Of a stretch of 64,000 nucleotides of DNA, positions 1-12,900 are shown one piece after another. Every line of letters begins with the position of its first letter. Position 1 is the first letter of the stretch. The position numbers were made by a program, and so were the translations under genes. Origin of the DNA: Mytilus edulis (taxonomy: Eukaryota; Mollusca; Bivalvia; Mytilida; Mytilidae). Under the pieces are notes generated by a model, which was not told the origin of the DNA, ran no database searches, and worked only from the letters and a program-made list of their open reading frames with translations. The stretch lies in the NCBI RefSeq assembly GCF_963676685.1, contig NC_092346.1:45133289-45197288 (forward strand). Direction: 5' to 3'.

Positions 1-1226
1 GTGGCGGCCATCTTGGTTGGTTGACCAGGTCACGCCACACATTTTTTAAACTAGATACCCCAAAGATAATTGTGGCCAACTTTGGATTAATTTGGCCCAT
101 TAGTTTCAGAGGAGAAGATTTTTGTAAAAGATTACTTAGATTTATGAAAAATGGTTAAAAATTGACTATAAAGGGCAATAACTCCTTAAGGGGTCAACTG
201 ACCATTTTGGTCATGTTGACTTATTTGTAAATCTAACTTTGCTGAACATTATTGCTGTTTACAGTTTATCTCTATCTATAATAATATTCAAGATAATAAC
301 CAAAAACGGCAAAAATTTCCTCAAAATTACCAATTCAGGGGCAGCAACCCAACAACAAGTTGACCGATTCATCTGAAAATTTCAGGGCAGATAGATCTTG
401 ACCTGATAAACATTTTTACCCCACATCAGATTTGCTCTAAATGCTTTGGTTTTTGAGTTATATGCCAAAAACTGCATTTTACCCCTATGTTCTATTTTTA
501 GCCGTGGCGGCCATCTTGATTGGTTGACCGGATCACGCCACACATTTTTTAAACTAGATACCCCAAAGATAATTGTGGCCAAGTTTGGATTAATTTGGCC
601 CAGTAGTTTCAGAGGAGAAGATTTTTGTAAAAGATTACTTATATTTATGAAAAATGGTTAAAAATTGACTATAAAGGGCAATAACTCCTAAAGGGGTCAA
701 CTGACCATTTCGGTCATGTCGACTTATTTGTAAATCTTACTTTGATGAACATTATTGCTGTTTACAGTTGATCTCTATCTATAATAATATTCAAGATAAT
801 AACCAAAAACAGCAAAATTTCCTCAAAATGACCGATTCAGGGGCAGCAACCCAACAACGGGTTGACCGATTCATCTGAAAATTTCAGGGCAGATAGATCT
901 TGACCTGATAAACATATTTACCCCATGTCAGATTTCCTCTAAATGCTTTGGTTTTTGAGTTATAAGCCAAAAACTGCATTTTACCCCTATGTTCTATTTT
1001 TAGCCGTGGCGGCCATCTTGGTTGGTTGACCGGGTCACGCCACACATTTTTTAAACTAGATACCCCAATGATGATTGTGGCCAAGTTTGGTTCAATTTGG
1101 CCCAGTAGTTTCAGAGGAGAAGATTTTTGTAAAAGTTAACGACGACGGACGACGGACGACGGAGACGACAACGACGGACGCAAAGTGATGGGAAAAGCTC
1201 ACTTGGCCCTTCGGGCCAGGTGAGCT
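1..1226 (+). repeat. Tandem-repeat mobile element, unit about 502 bp (right part, window begins inside it)
   Basis: Two full units and part of a third are visible, each opening with a GTGGCGGCCATCTTG motif at about 1, 504 and 1006, and they are nearly identical. The third unit runs into a GACGACGGAC-rich stretch and ends in a strong hairpin at 1196-1226 (AGCTCAC, then TGGCCC, loop TTC, GGGCCA, then GTGAGCT), followed by AAAA. A tandem core plus a 3' terminal hairpin is the layout of non-autonomous Helitron/Helentron-type elements; that class is an inference. Small ORFs at 382-661 and 884-1084 are the same repeat read in different frames, not genes. Confidence 0.7.
1196..1226 (+). other. Terminal hairpin of the 5'-edge repeat
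   Basis: A 13-bp stem with one mismatch closes on the loop TTC and is followed by an A-run. It coincides with the point where repeat-unit similarity ends, so it marks the 3' terminus of the element rather than a transcription terminator. Confidence 0.6.
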
Positions 1227-1230
1227 AAAA

Positions 1231-3420
1231 ATAATTAAAAATTGTGACAAAGATACCAACTTTGTACATTCCAAGTGTAACGGTATATTAACATGTATTT
1301 TTTATTAAATTATCTTTATTCACCTAAAATATCCAGTAATATATACTGCTGAAGCAAAATCAATCCAACGAGCATCGGACCAATGATAAGAGACGTAATG
1401 TCGATTGAATTTTCCAAGGACCCTTTACATCGTTATCTGGAAACGAAGTGTGCTATAACGTCTGTCAAATCTGAAATCGATTTTGTCAAGTCATTGGGCA
1501 TTTATTTTCACACAAGATCGTATGTAACATTATGCACATAGGAAAGATAATAGACCCCCGGCGCAATCTCTTTGAAAATTGTATTTTCCTTTTTTAAATA
1601 AGACAAAACAAGTCTACAGATTATGTTTGCTAACATCCCGTTGGAAACAAAAACAATGTTTAGACCTAGTATTTCATATATCTGGCCGTAAGGGCGTGAT
1701 CACATGTTAGTCACATGTTTCACGTATGACCGGAAATGATTAGAACTTAACCACAAAAACAATTTTAATAAAAAAAAGAAAATAACTGGACTTCTGTTGC
1801 GTGTGAAATGTAACGCATAACGATAACGTCATTTTCTAACTTAATTATTACGAAGAACAAAACTAGAATGTAAATCATCTCTGATTTACCTGTTTGAACA
1901 TCTCGCGAGAGTTCATATTTGCATATTGTTATAAAGAATTCTATTACAACAAAGCAGATTACATCATCTAAAATTTGCGTTACGAAATTGGAAACCAAAG
2001 TAACGCTAGTGTTCTTACACCTGCTACAGAAATACTTATATTGTAGTTCTCTGCATTTTCTTCTGACTATTCTTATTGGTCGATGTTCTTTATTATTTGA
2101 AAGCAAAAGTTACGAATTTGCCGGTGACGATTATCTATAAACCAGTCAGCGTTATGCACTTCGGAAGCGAAAAAGTAACGCGAGAAACGACACAAAAATA
2201 CAGTCGTATAATCTTTGAAATTTGTTAATTTCAAATTTTTTTCTAGGAAAGAGTAGCATACACTTATATGTTGATAAAAATAAAGGCATCTTTAGATGTA
2301 GTTACAACTTTTCTTACAGTAATACTCATTTTTATCACTTTTCTATCGTTATAGGAAACGAGCCCAATAGCAAATTATGGTCCATATACGAAATGAATTC
2401 GGAATTACGATACGATATTTCTTTACAGGAAATATTAAAGTTTTTACTTTTAAGCTTTTAAAGTAATTCTAAATTATCATTACCATGATTACAGCAGTAC
2501 TCAAGTTATTTGCGATGAAATAATATTTACTGTTTTGCGTCTTATTTTGTACTTCTCAAAAAAGGAGGATGCTGATTGCGTAAGTCAAAATAAAGCACGT
2601 GTTGGACTTGTTAAACTGTTTTCTTTGTAACTGGATTATTCAATTTATTTATCTAATCTAAATTATCATAATCATTTGCTGAAACTTAGTTGATTAATTC
2701 GACAAATGGAACGTCTATCCTCAGATAGTATTCTCCTGTCTGGTTTGTTGGTCTACCTGTACAAGCTCAGGTATATGTGATTAGCGATCTTAATCCGGAT
2801 ATCCCTCAGGCGTTAGAACTGTATTGAATTATAACATAAAAAGCCTAAGGGTTATGCAATTACATGCATTTGATTATAATTTATAAAAAAAATGGCGTCG
2901 GGCTACAAAAAACGATGAAGTTTTGAACAATGGCGGAAGACAATTTAACGATGGCACAAGACAATTTAACGATGGCGTGAGTAATTTAACAATGGCGCCT
3001 GTCATTGTTAAACAGGCCATGGAGATCCGGGCTGCTATATGTCCCACTACAAATGCATTGATTGTCCAAAATAAAGAGGGGGAGTCAAGAGGTGCTGAAT
3101 CTACTAGGCTTCAAATTAACTGTGGGTCTCAATGCATGTAAGATACGTGGGATTGCGGATTTTTTGTAAGTGTACTATGTAACACATGAAAGTCAAATTA
3201 TTGTGCCGTGAAAAGAGGAAATGAAGACTGGAAATTAAAAAAAAAAAGAGAATTGCTTACGTACATTGTGAAAGTGTGATACAGGAATCTGACAAAACAG
3301 TCAGCGGGATCTGGGATCAGAACCCCCAATGAGACACCCTTAACTTGTACACGACACGTCCAGCCCCATATTTCTAAAAATTCTATAAACTAGATATTAA
3401 AATAGGTGTTGGAAATCACT
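1231..3420. other. Upstream intergenic region with no firm gene
   Basis: AT-rich sequence with no recognised family. A 52-codon open frame at 1383-1541 (+) reads MIRDVMSIEFSKDPLHRYLE and onward; it looks protein-like but has no clear splice sites and no homologue I recognise. At 2920-3000 there is a short tandem repeat of about 21-25 bp built on AATTTAACGATGGC. Two other short frames (1765-2106 minus, 2222-2461 plus) look like chance. Confidence 0.4.
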
Positions 3421-3699
3421 TCAGTCCATGTTCTCGGATCGTAATTTTGCATTTTTCTTGGCTGAATGTACTTTAACGTCTGGTTTCATTAACTTACATT
3501 TTATTCCTAATTTTCGACTAGTTTCTAAGTGTTTTAACAGCATTTTCTCTAAAAACACTTCCCTATCTCCCGCCAAATATTCGTTGTCTGAAAAATGTTT
3601 GTGAGCAAATGTTTTAACGTAAAAGCTTCTATTTAACACAGACAACATACATAAAAGAAAAATAATCACGGATTGTAAAACCGGAAAAAATAAAAACAC
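3421..3699 (-). CDS. Possible small protein or last exon, divergent from CCT4 (unrecognised)
   Basis: A 92-codon frame lies head to head with CCT4, with about 260 bp between the two starts. The first 22 residues are hydrophobic (FFPVLQSVIIFLLCMLSVL). The rest is basic and charged, with EYLAGDREVFLEKMLLKHLE, then KLGIKCKLMKPDVKVHS, and ends ENMD. The charged part reads like real protein, whereas the hydrophobic N-terminus could be intron or UTR. In - strand sense, good acceptor motifs (TTTTTCAG before ACAACG; AAATAG before AAGC) lie inside the frame, so the true exon may start there. I do not recognise the family. If real, it shares a bidirectional promoter with CCT4. Confidence 0.25.
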   Translation of the reverse strand: MFLFFPVLQSVIIFLLCMLSVLNRSFYVKTFAHKHFSDNEYLAGDREVFLEKMLLKHLETSRKLGIKCKLMKPDVKVHSAKKNAKLRSENMD

Positions 3700-3960
3700 A
3701 CATTTTTCTTTATTATTTGATGTTTTTCAACTTTTTTACGTCATTCTCTAAATAAATAATACAGTTTTTACTCGATTAGAAAATGTGTTTCACTGGTGAA
3801 AGAGATAAAAGTAAGAAATTGAAAAAAAGGGGGGGTGAATGTTGACTTCCGGCCAACAAGAAGGATCGAGAACCAACGTGAACCAGCAGGCAAAATCTGA
3901 ACCCATCAACATCATATTTGTCAATATTTCAACGGTTTATACAGTTTAAAGTAAACTAAA

Positions 3961-6900
3961 ATGAAGGGCAAGGCAGGACCTTCGAGTAATTCCTCAAGAT
4001 CTTTGTACAAAGACAAAGAAAAGCCAACTCAAATCCGTTACAGCAATATAACGGCAGCAAAGGGTTTGTTTACATTAGTTACATTCTTCGAATACACTTT
4101 ATGCCAAAAGAATAATGACTTGTTTATTATAATCAACAAAGAGTCAGTAAATATTTAAGATAACATGTCTAAAATATCTTTCTCCAGCACATTTTTTTTG
4201 CAAGGAAAAAGTAGAGACGTTAAAAATGTGGGACTCATGGTAGATTTCTTTTGTGTCTGACATTTCTTTTTCTTCTTCTTCCATATAAGAGTTGGGTTCC
4301 TTGAATGAAACGTTTAAACTCTGCGGGACTACGCATGGTGACATTACATATCTAGTCCCCTAAGGCTATATACAGTATTTACAATAAAATCAGGTCCTCA
4401 TTTAGGAGAGGTGTGTCATAGACCAAAGGTGATCAGGTTGGGGACAACCCACCAAATGGGGAACTGTTCCCCAAATGAGTAACAATCCCTCATTTGAGTA
4501 ATCATTTTGTAGTGCTAAAAAACAAAATTTTCTGAACCGAGTCTTTTTTCTTAAAATGGCACATATTCATGAAAAATGCAGCAACTTTTCTAAAAGATGA
4601 TTATCCTTATCTTAATTTACTGAGAAGAGACAAGCCTATGAAAAATCAGAAAATTTGACTATTTTCTAGGCTTCTAACTTTTTTAAAACCCACAATAAAA
4701 ATATATTTCTTTGGGAGAAGTTGTTCCATTTTGTAAAAATTTGTGCCATTTTACCTAAAAAGACCTATTTTAACCCTTAGACTGCTACGTACGCGCGACT
4801 ATTGTCGTTCCGATAAGACAGTCCGCTACTGCTACTCGCGACTATAGTCGTTTTCCCTAACTCCTTTGTTTACACAGTTACCATGGAATGGGCGGAGCCA
4901 ATATTCATGAGATTGGGGCAGTTTCGACTTGTATGGATTCTGATTGGTTAAAAATCTGCGTTCTTTCGAGTGTCTCTTGACTTTTAATCAGGTATAAGCG
5001 ATAAAACCGAAAGTGAAAATTTTTGATGAAAAAAGTGACAAAATGGCGGACATTATTTGGAGAAATGGCCAACACGTTCAGAAGTATTTCAATGATAACT
5101 ATTTAACAACGGCGGCCGATTAAAAGGATTTGGACGAGAACCGAAGATATAATAGACAGAAATAGAAACATTCTATCAAAACTGCAAACAGGAGACTTTT
5201 AAAGCGAGAGTTACGGGGATTCCCAGACCTTGTTCAAAATGGATGACATGAAACAGGATTCACGATGTTTATCATTTCGCCTTTCAAATGTGAATCAATA
5301 TTGACTGACATCGATAGACCCGAACTTTAAGTTTGTCAAGATTATATATTGATGAAAGCTTTAACAATGAACTTGTCGTATAAATATATTTGTACATGGA
5401 AGTGAAAGTCGGCACAGTGAAACTTGGAGGAAAATACCGGAAAATATTTGCATAAAAAGGCCGTTGGTCTGAGAAGAAACTCTTATTTTTTGATTGTTTA
5501 CCTCTATTTGCACCTGTACAGGTAAAAAATGACCCAAGATTCACACAAAAATAAAATAAATAAAAAATACAGAATCTAACAATACTTTTTTAAATAACTT
5601 TTATTGATGAATATTCAATATTTACAAAGATACAGCAATTGTAAGTGAACATGTTTATTTCATCAGTGATTAAAATTTTACTCAGCATTACACAAAAGTA
5701 CAATAGAAATCAATGCAGCAGCCTAAGGGTTAAGAAAATTTAGTTTTTAGCATTATGAAATGATTACTCAAATGAGGGATTGTTACTCATTTGGGGAATA
5801 GTTCCCCATTTGGCGGGTTGTTCCCAACCTAGTGATGGTTTTGCAAATTCTGTTTGGTCAGTTGTCACTAATAGGGTCTGCTTCATTCATCCAAGTTATA
5901 GCTTGATGTGATGTCTGAATTCTTGTTAGAATGTTTTGACCAAAAATGGCAGCTGATTTCTTAGCAAATGAAGCAGAGCTGCCTAGACATGTACCTTCAG
6001 TTCCAACTGAGCTCACCCAGCTAAAGATGTCTTTGCAAATGAAGTCCTACCACTGACTCAATCACTCATGTCAATTCTAAAAGCTGTTGTATCCTCTTCT
6101 AACAGATGTCTATAATTTTGACATTAAATTGAGGTCCATCCTAATTAAGTACTGACTATTGTCCATTTGACTTCTATATATTTGCAGAAAAAAATTCTTA
6201 AAAATTCATTTTTGTCGAGCCTTCGACTTTAGTCGAAAAAGCGAGACTAAGCGATCCTACTTTCCGTCGTCGGCGGCGTCCACAAATATTCACTCTGTGG
6301 TTAAAGTTTTTGAAATTTTAATAACTTTCTTAAACTATACTTGATTTCTACCAAACTTGGACAGAAGCTTGTTTATGATCATATGATAGTATCAAGAAGT
6401 AAATTTTGAAAAAATAAAATTCCATTTTTTCCGTATTTTACTAATAAATGGACTTAGTTTTTCTGCAGGCAAACATTACATTCACTCTGTGGTTAAAGTT
6501 TTTAAAATTTTAAAACTTTCTTAAACTATCCTGGATTTGTACTGAACTTGGACAGAAGCTTATTTATGATCATAAGATAGTATCCAGAAGTAAATTTTGT
6601 AAAAAAAAAATCCATTTTTTCCGAATTTTACTTTTAAATGGACTTAGTTTTTCTGCAGGCAAACATTACATTCACTCTGTGGTTAAAGTTTTTAAAACTT
6701 TAATAACTTTCTTAAACTATCCTGTGTTTGTACCAAACTTGGACAGAAGCTTCTTTATGATCATAAGATAGTATCCAGAAGTAAATTTTGTAAAAAGATA
6801 ACTCCATTTTTTCTGTATTTTACTTTTAAATGGACTTAGATTTTCTTCAAGTTGCATACAGTCGGCAGTTAAAGTTTTCAAAACATTTATTAGATTCATT

Positions 6901-9900
6901 AACTATCCTAGATTTTTACCAAACTTGGACAGAAGCTTCTTACAATCATAAGATAGTATCAAGAGGAATATTTTTTTTGATTTTTACCTCATTTTTGTTG
7001 CGCCTGCGATTTACAGCAAAAGTAGGCGAGACACTGGGTTCCGCGGAACCCTTACAAATTTTTTATAATTAATATTTTTTTCCTCCATGTATGTTAATAT
7101 ATGATATATACAAACTCTGACTATCAATTTCATAATTTTGGGTCTATAATTAAAAAAGTTTCTCATTAGGTCTCTATGTTAATTTTATTTTTTGAAGTCT
7201 TCATTATCTGATGGAGTAAGTATAAGTGGTGTAACAGCCTTCCAATCAAAACAAAAACAACATACATGTGCTTTTAATGTTTGTTTATTTATACCATGTG
7301 ACTTTGCTGATTAGAATATATAGATGACCTTAACTGACCAGCAAACAAAAGATTTCATGTCATGTGATTGTTTTAATTGTTCTATATATGATAGGATTCT
7401 GCATTGTTCATTTTTTGTTTAAATAAAATAGATATAGTATAAACTATTAAAACAGTACTCTATAGGCATAGGAAATGAAAATAAATATTGTTTTATATGT
7501 TTACCTTCATATGTTATGTTAGTGGACATGAGTTATGACAGGATTTATCAACTTTTCATGTTTAATTTAATGGCAGGGAAAAAAAACATTACTTAGGCTT
7601 AAATTAAAATATTGTTTGTTTGCCCTTTACCGACCGACCCTTGAAATTCGTTCCGCCTGAAAATATTTTATTTGTATTTACCAGCAAGATTTTATTTTAT
7701 TTTATTTTTTCGTTCCTACCAAAAATCTTATATTTGTATTTCCCGCTCAAAACTTTTTTACCGGAATCCTCGGGTTTTATCTTTAATGTATAAGGTTCAG
7801 TCCGTTTGGTATCACCTGAGCGTTTGACATGAACACTTGCATTTGAAGTTTCAAAGCATTTGTTTGAAATCGATGTTAAACGCTTCCTGAAATCATGATA
7901 TGACGTACGTTACTCTGTACCTTTATACTTAAAGAGCAGGGTTCATTTACAAAAAAGTTCGTTTGATACAAAATTATCAACGTGTGTACAAACTAATTTG
8001 TAAACGGACGTTGTATTCCATGTAGGGATGGCCTTTTGTGATCCGCAGATCAGGATGATTATGTTAACGATGCCGCTATATTATTTATATCTGACATGAA
8101 TCAAAAGTGACAAAACCCTGTAAAGTGGAGAATATCTGGCAGTAAAATCGCCAAGTAGTCCATGCAGATCATTTATAAATGCGATGTAAAATACGCGACA
8201 ATTGTCAGAGTTTTAAGTTTTGTAGCATTTTTTATTTGAAACAAAGGCACACACGAAATTTTTAACACTCTATGGACTTTTTCTACTAGTAATGTATGTC
8301 TGCCCGGACATATCTTACCAGTACAAAGTTATCTTTTACTGAAATCCTTAAGGTAAGTGTACAAGGTACGTAGTACAGAATATAAATGCAAGTTCAAACT
8401 CTTCAAAGTTCCAGGCATATAAACGTTGAAGATATGTGGCACAGCTCTATATTTTGATATTTGAAAACAAAATAGTAGTGCATATGAATTAGCTTCACAT
8501 TCTCTGTAATATTTTTATTTTTCAAAACTAATAGTCCTAGAAATTTATTTGCAAAAACAAAACGGACAAAAATGACATTATGCAGATTTTGTATCTATAA
8601 AATAAAATATTATACCTACCTGCCTACCCATGACAAATAATATACCGAGCCAAGTTATTTTTTTTGGGAAAAAAATAAAATATCTTACCTACCTACCTTC
8701 CCTGTTTCAAAACATAGGGTCGGAAAAGGGCAAACAAACAATATTTTAATTTAGGCCTCACATCAATTTTATTTTTACGGCCATTCATAATCCTCAGTCT
8801 CATCTCCATCACTAGAATCATCCATTTCACTCTCAGATTCAGAATCAGATTGAATATGTATAACAATTTTTTGAATTTCTTCCTGAATTGCATCATTTTT
8901 CCAATAGCTCGGTTCAATAATATTTTTAACATGATCACATGATTTTAACCACTTAGTTCTATCAATTTGTTCACATCCTCTTTGAATAAGTGATTTAACA
9001 TCATTAAGTTTAAATGTTGAATTTTCTTTACCAATAAATCCTTTCAAATCTCCCCATATAAGTTCAATAGGGTTTAAATCACAATGGTAAGGGGGGAGTC
9101 TAAGTATGTCATGTCCTTTCTTTTTAAGGAATTCGTCTACTTTATATACAGGGGCAATTTTCTTAGATTTTATTATTTCATATAACTTTGGTTTTGTAAA
9201 CTTGCTATCAAATTCGAGACCATGTTTATTTAAAAAGTCTTTCATATCGCCTTTTCGGGAGTTTGATGTTGGATCTTTTGTTCCATCAACACGAACACTG
9301 TGGTAGGATGCATTGTCCATTACTATAAGACTTTTTGGTGGCAAAGCGGGAACTAGCTGTTTCTCAACCCATTGTTCAAATACTTTGCCATTCATTTCTG
9401 TGTGGTAATCTCTTCCATTGGTGCTCATTCCTTTGAACACTAAATCGCATCCTTTTAAAAAACCTGTTTCACAACCAGCATGTAATACAACAAATCTTTG
9501 CCCTTTACCCAGAGGAATTTTTCTATTTTGTGATTCATCAGGACTGGTCCATTGATGTGAAGTAGTATGATTGGTGTCCACCCATGTCTCATCCAAATAA
9601 ATAGGTGTGTACCCTTTTTCGCGTTTTATTTTAATTGTTCTTAAAAACTGTATACTGTATATATGATGTCTTTCCTTTCGACAAGACCTTTCCTATTTTT
9701 ATCGATTTTTTTATATCTTAATCCCAATCCATGTAGGGTTTTCCATAACTTATACTTCGATAAAACAAGATCATGATCTTTCTCCAATATATTTTTCAGT
9801 TTTTTTAATGTAACACATTCATTTTTTCTAAATTGCTAATGAACAATAGTCTTTATCATGTCTTTGTCAAACTGGTCAAGGGTATCCTTTTTTGGTGCAA

Positions 9901-12900
9901 TTTTTGAATTTTGATTTTCTCCTGGCCTATTATTTAATTTGTTTATAAAACTTTCACTTATCTTTAAACATTGTGCAGTTCTTTTTGTGATTTTATTCCA
10001 GGAATGAAAAGGAGCTCCTCGCTTTGGCTCTGCATCAAAATAATTATACACTTTTAGGATTATATCTTTTTTCTCTTTTGAAATTTTGGGTGGCATTGTA
10101 ATTCCTTTATTTTAATTTTAGTAGGGGAGACAATTGTTAACAATAAAAAACTGAAAGATTTTTTTCACCCACAAAGGTTTTTATTAAATGAAACAATTTG
10201 CTACTTTCAAAATATGAAGTTCCTTTTTCCTTTTTTTAAAAACCATATTTTATTATTTTCTTAAATTGTTTACTTCCAAGATGTGCATTTTGCACATTGA
10301 TAATAACTAAATGTATATTAAGTTTAGTTCGTTTTTTAATAAAACTTTTCAGAGCCTCTTTGAATTGGTTATATGAAACTCACTATGCTAAAAGCATGAA
10401 AAACTTGTGTATAGTAAGTTTACTTATAAAATGATTTAAAAATCAATAATCAAAACTATAAAGTGATGATCATTTTCATTGGTGTTTTTCAATATTTAAA
10501 TATACAAAGTCACATGATACAAATAAACAAACATTAAAAGCACATGTATGTTGTTTTTGTTTTGATTGGAAGGCTGTTACACCACTTATACTTAACTTAC
10601 TCCATCAGATAATGAAGACTTCAAAAAATAAAATTAACATAGAGACCTAATGAGAAACTTTTTTAATTATAGACCCAAAATTATGAAATTGATAGTCAGA
10701 GTTCGTATATATCATATATTAACATACATGGAGGAAAAAAATATTAATTATAAAAAATGAATTTTTAAGAATTTTTTTCTGCAAATATATAGAAGTCAAA
10801 TGGACAATACTGTAACTTGAGAAGTTGAATTGAAAGGATTTTAAGACACTTGACCTGATTTATGCCATGCCTTTGACCTTTCAAAACAAAATATGTTATG
10901 TGAGGTGCTTCTTCTTGCCTACGGTTCTTCATTTTCTTCAGTTAATCTTTTCTGTAGTTTACTCTTGTATTGTTGAATTATGATATGCTTAATTGATAGG
11001 AGGAAGAAATATTTCAAACTGTTTCTGACCTGCTATAAAGAAAATATACTATAGTATTATGATGATTCCTGTCTGGTTCATTTTACAATTGGAAACACTC
11101 AACTTAAACCATTGTAGAAAAGTAATTTATATTGGGACATGGCATAACAGACCACGAAGTAAAAAATTAAAAAAAGTAATGTGCTAACACCTACATTTTC
11201 CAACAGAGTTCTCATTACAGAAGGCAAACTCGAATACTCCACATGTTGATATCAAAGTGATATCTTCTAAAGTTTAAACTAGTACCTTCCTCAGTCACAC
11301 TTGAACTGATTGCACATGTTGAAATGGTATTTCAAAAATTAATATAATTCATAGAAAAGATGACAGGAAGTACTGAAAATATAGACAGTGACAAGATTAC
11401 AACATATTTGAACATACTCTAAAGTGCGTATGTTTTAACATATGTAGGACTCCAAAGTGTGATGGGGACGCTAAAGTACGATGGTCACGCTAAAGTGCGA
11501 TGGTCTATGCTAAAGTACGATACCTCATGCTAAAGTGCGATGGTATGGGAAAATATAGACGTAAAAACGTAGTTTGATTATGACGATAACAGTCATTTAT
11601 ATTAACTAAAAATTGAACACACCAGAAGATAAATTACAAATATATATTTAACACCTTTAAAACCAAATGTCAATGACTAGACTATTTTGTACCCTTTTGC
11701 CATCGCACTTTAGCGTGATATTCCATCGTACTTAAGCGAACACACAACCATCGCACTTTAGCGTGAAACACCAATGTACTTAAGCGTAGACGATGTACTT
11801 TAGCGTGACCATTGCACTTTAGAGTACCATCGCACTTTAGAGTCCTACACATGTACCAAACAAATCTCTAAGACCTGAATCCCCAGAAAAAGATGCATAC
11901 TAAGATTTACCCATACTCCTGACAGCCTATTTTTATAATTTTATTTTTAGCTGTAGCTGATGCTATCAGGACAAGTCTTGGTCCAAGGGGAATGGACAAA
12001 ATGGTGAGTTAAATATTATTTATACTACATGTAAGTAATACAAAACTTTCAAGTTTGATGCATTTCCATTAAACATTTTTTTTTAGTGAACATCTTTAAC
12101 ACGTTTATGGGCAAGGTCAATTCTGTTCCCATGTTGAGCGAGTGGTTGGAAAATTGTGATGCTATCTTGCTTGAATTATTTATGTATTTTATAAGGAAAG
12201 ATAAAAAAAAAATATATACATGTATGTAGATAGTTAATATCACATGATGAAAGAGTACAAAATTTCAGAAAACTTGTGAGTAATATCAAGACTTGGAAAA
12301 GTGTACTGATTGTTGAATAAATCAATTTTCTTTCTTTAGATACAATCTTCCAATGGAGATGTAACTATCACTAATGATGGAGCAACAATCCTGAAACAGA
12401 TGCAAGTTCTTCATCCTGCTGCAAAAATGGTATATTTATATACATGTATTATGAAAAGAACATAAAATTATTCATACTTTTTGATTCCTAAGGTTTTTTT
12501 TAGTGTGTGGAATTTTTTTTTTTTATTGATTGAAAAATGAAAGTTTCCTTACAGAGAAATAATTTTGTTTTTAAAAAGTCTTAAAGGATATTTGGAAGTA
12601 TTATGGTATGATGATGTCTATCTGTCCATCAGATCTTCTAATCTATGGATGTAAGCCCCATTTGTCAGATTTGAATATTTGGGGTCATTTCAGAGTAATG
12701 GGGTAATAGCCTCAGATCTAAGATAATATATACATATCTTTTTATGCTTATATCCCAGAACAGTTTTTTTATTGAATTCCCACACTGCAGAACAATTTCT
12801 ATGTTATGATGACTATAGTTGTTCATGTATTTTTGTCGAGCCTGCGGCGGCGTTAGCTAACTTCTTAAAAGCTTTATATTTTAGAAGGTTGAAGACCTGG

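Larger units (their letters stand above)
6159..10807 (-). mobile_element. Tc1/mariner-superfamily transposon with TIRs of about 300 bp, twice interrupted
   Basis: Flanked by TA at 6157-6158 and 10808-10809. The left TIR (6159-6213, then 7059 to about 7310 after removing a nested insertion) and the right TIR (about 10503-10807) begin TTGTCCATTTGACTTC and are nearly identical over about 305 bp. The clearest difference is a 5-bp indel (GAGTAAGTATAAG versus GAGTAAGTTAAGTATAAG). The body carries a broken IS630-type transposase (8775-10096, minus) and another inserted element at 7595-8758. High TIR similarity implies the copy is not ancient, although the transposase is dead. Confidence 0.85.
4064..11950 (+). 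other. CCT4 intron 1, 7.9 kb, packed with nested transposons
   Basis: Begins GTTTGTT after codon 34 (phase 1) and ends TTTTATTTTTAG. In order it holds a MITE split by a piggyBac-like element, a Tc1/mariner-type element that itself contains two further insertions, unassigned sequence at about 10810-11440, and an iteron foldback element at 11445-11847. Well over half of the intron is mobile DNA. Confidence 0.9.

Noticed and set aside
1-1226. Regular repeats that might be taken for a CRISPR array
   Set aside because: The units are about 502 bp and contiguous with no spacers, in an intron-containing animal genome.
7041-7058. GC-rich palindrome as a transcription terminator
   Set aside because: It marks the 3' end of a mobile element in both copies (also 44290-44309) and lies in an intron of a eukaryotic gene.
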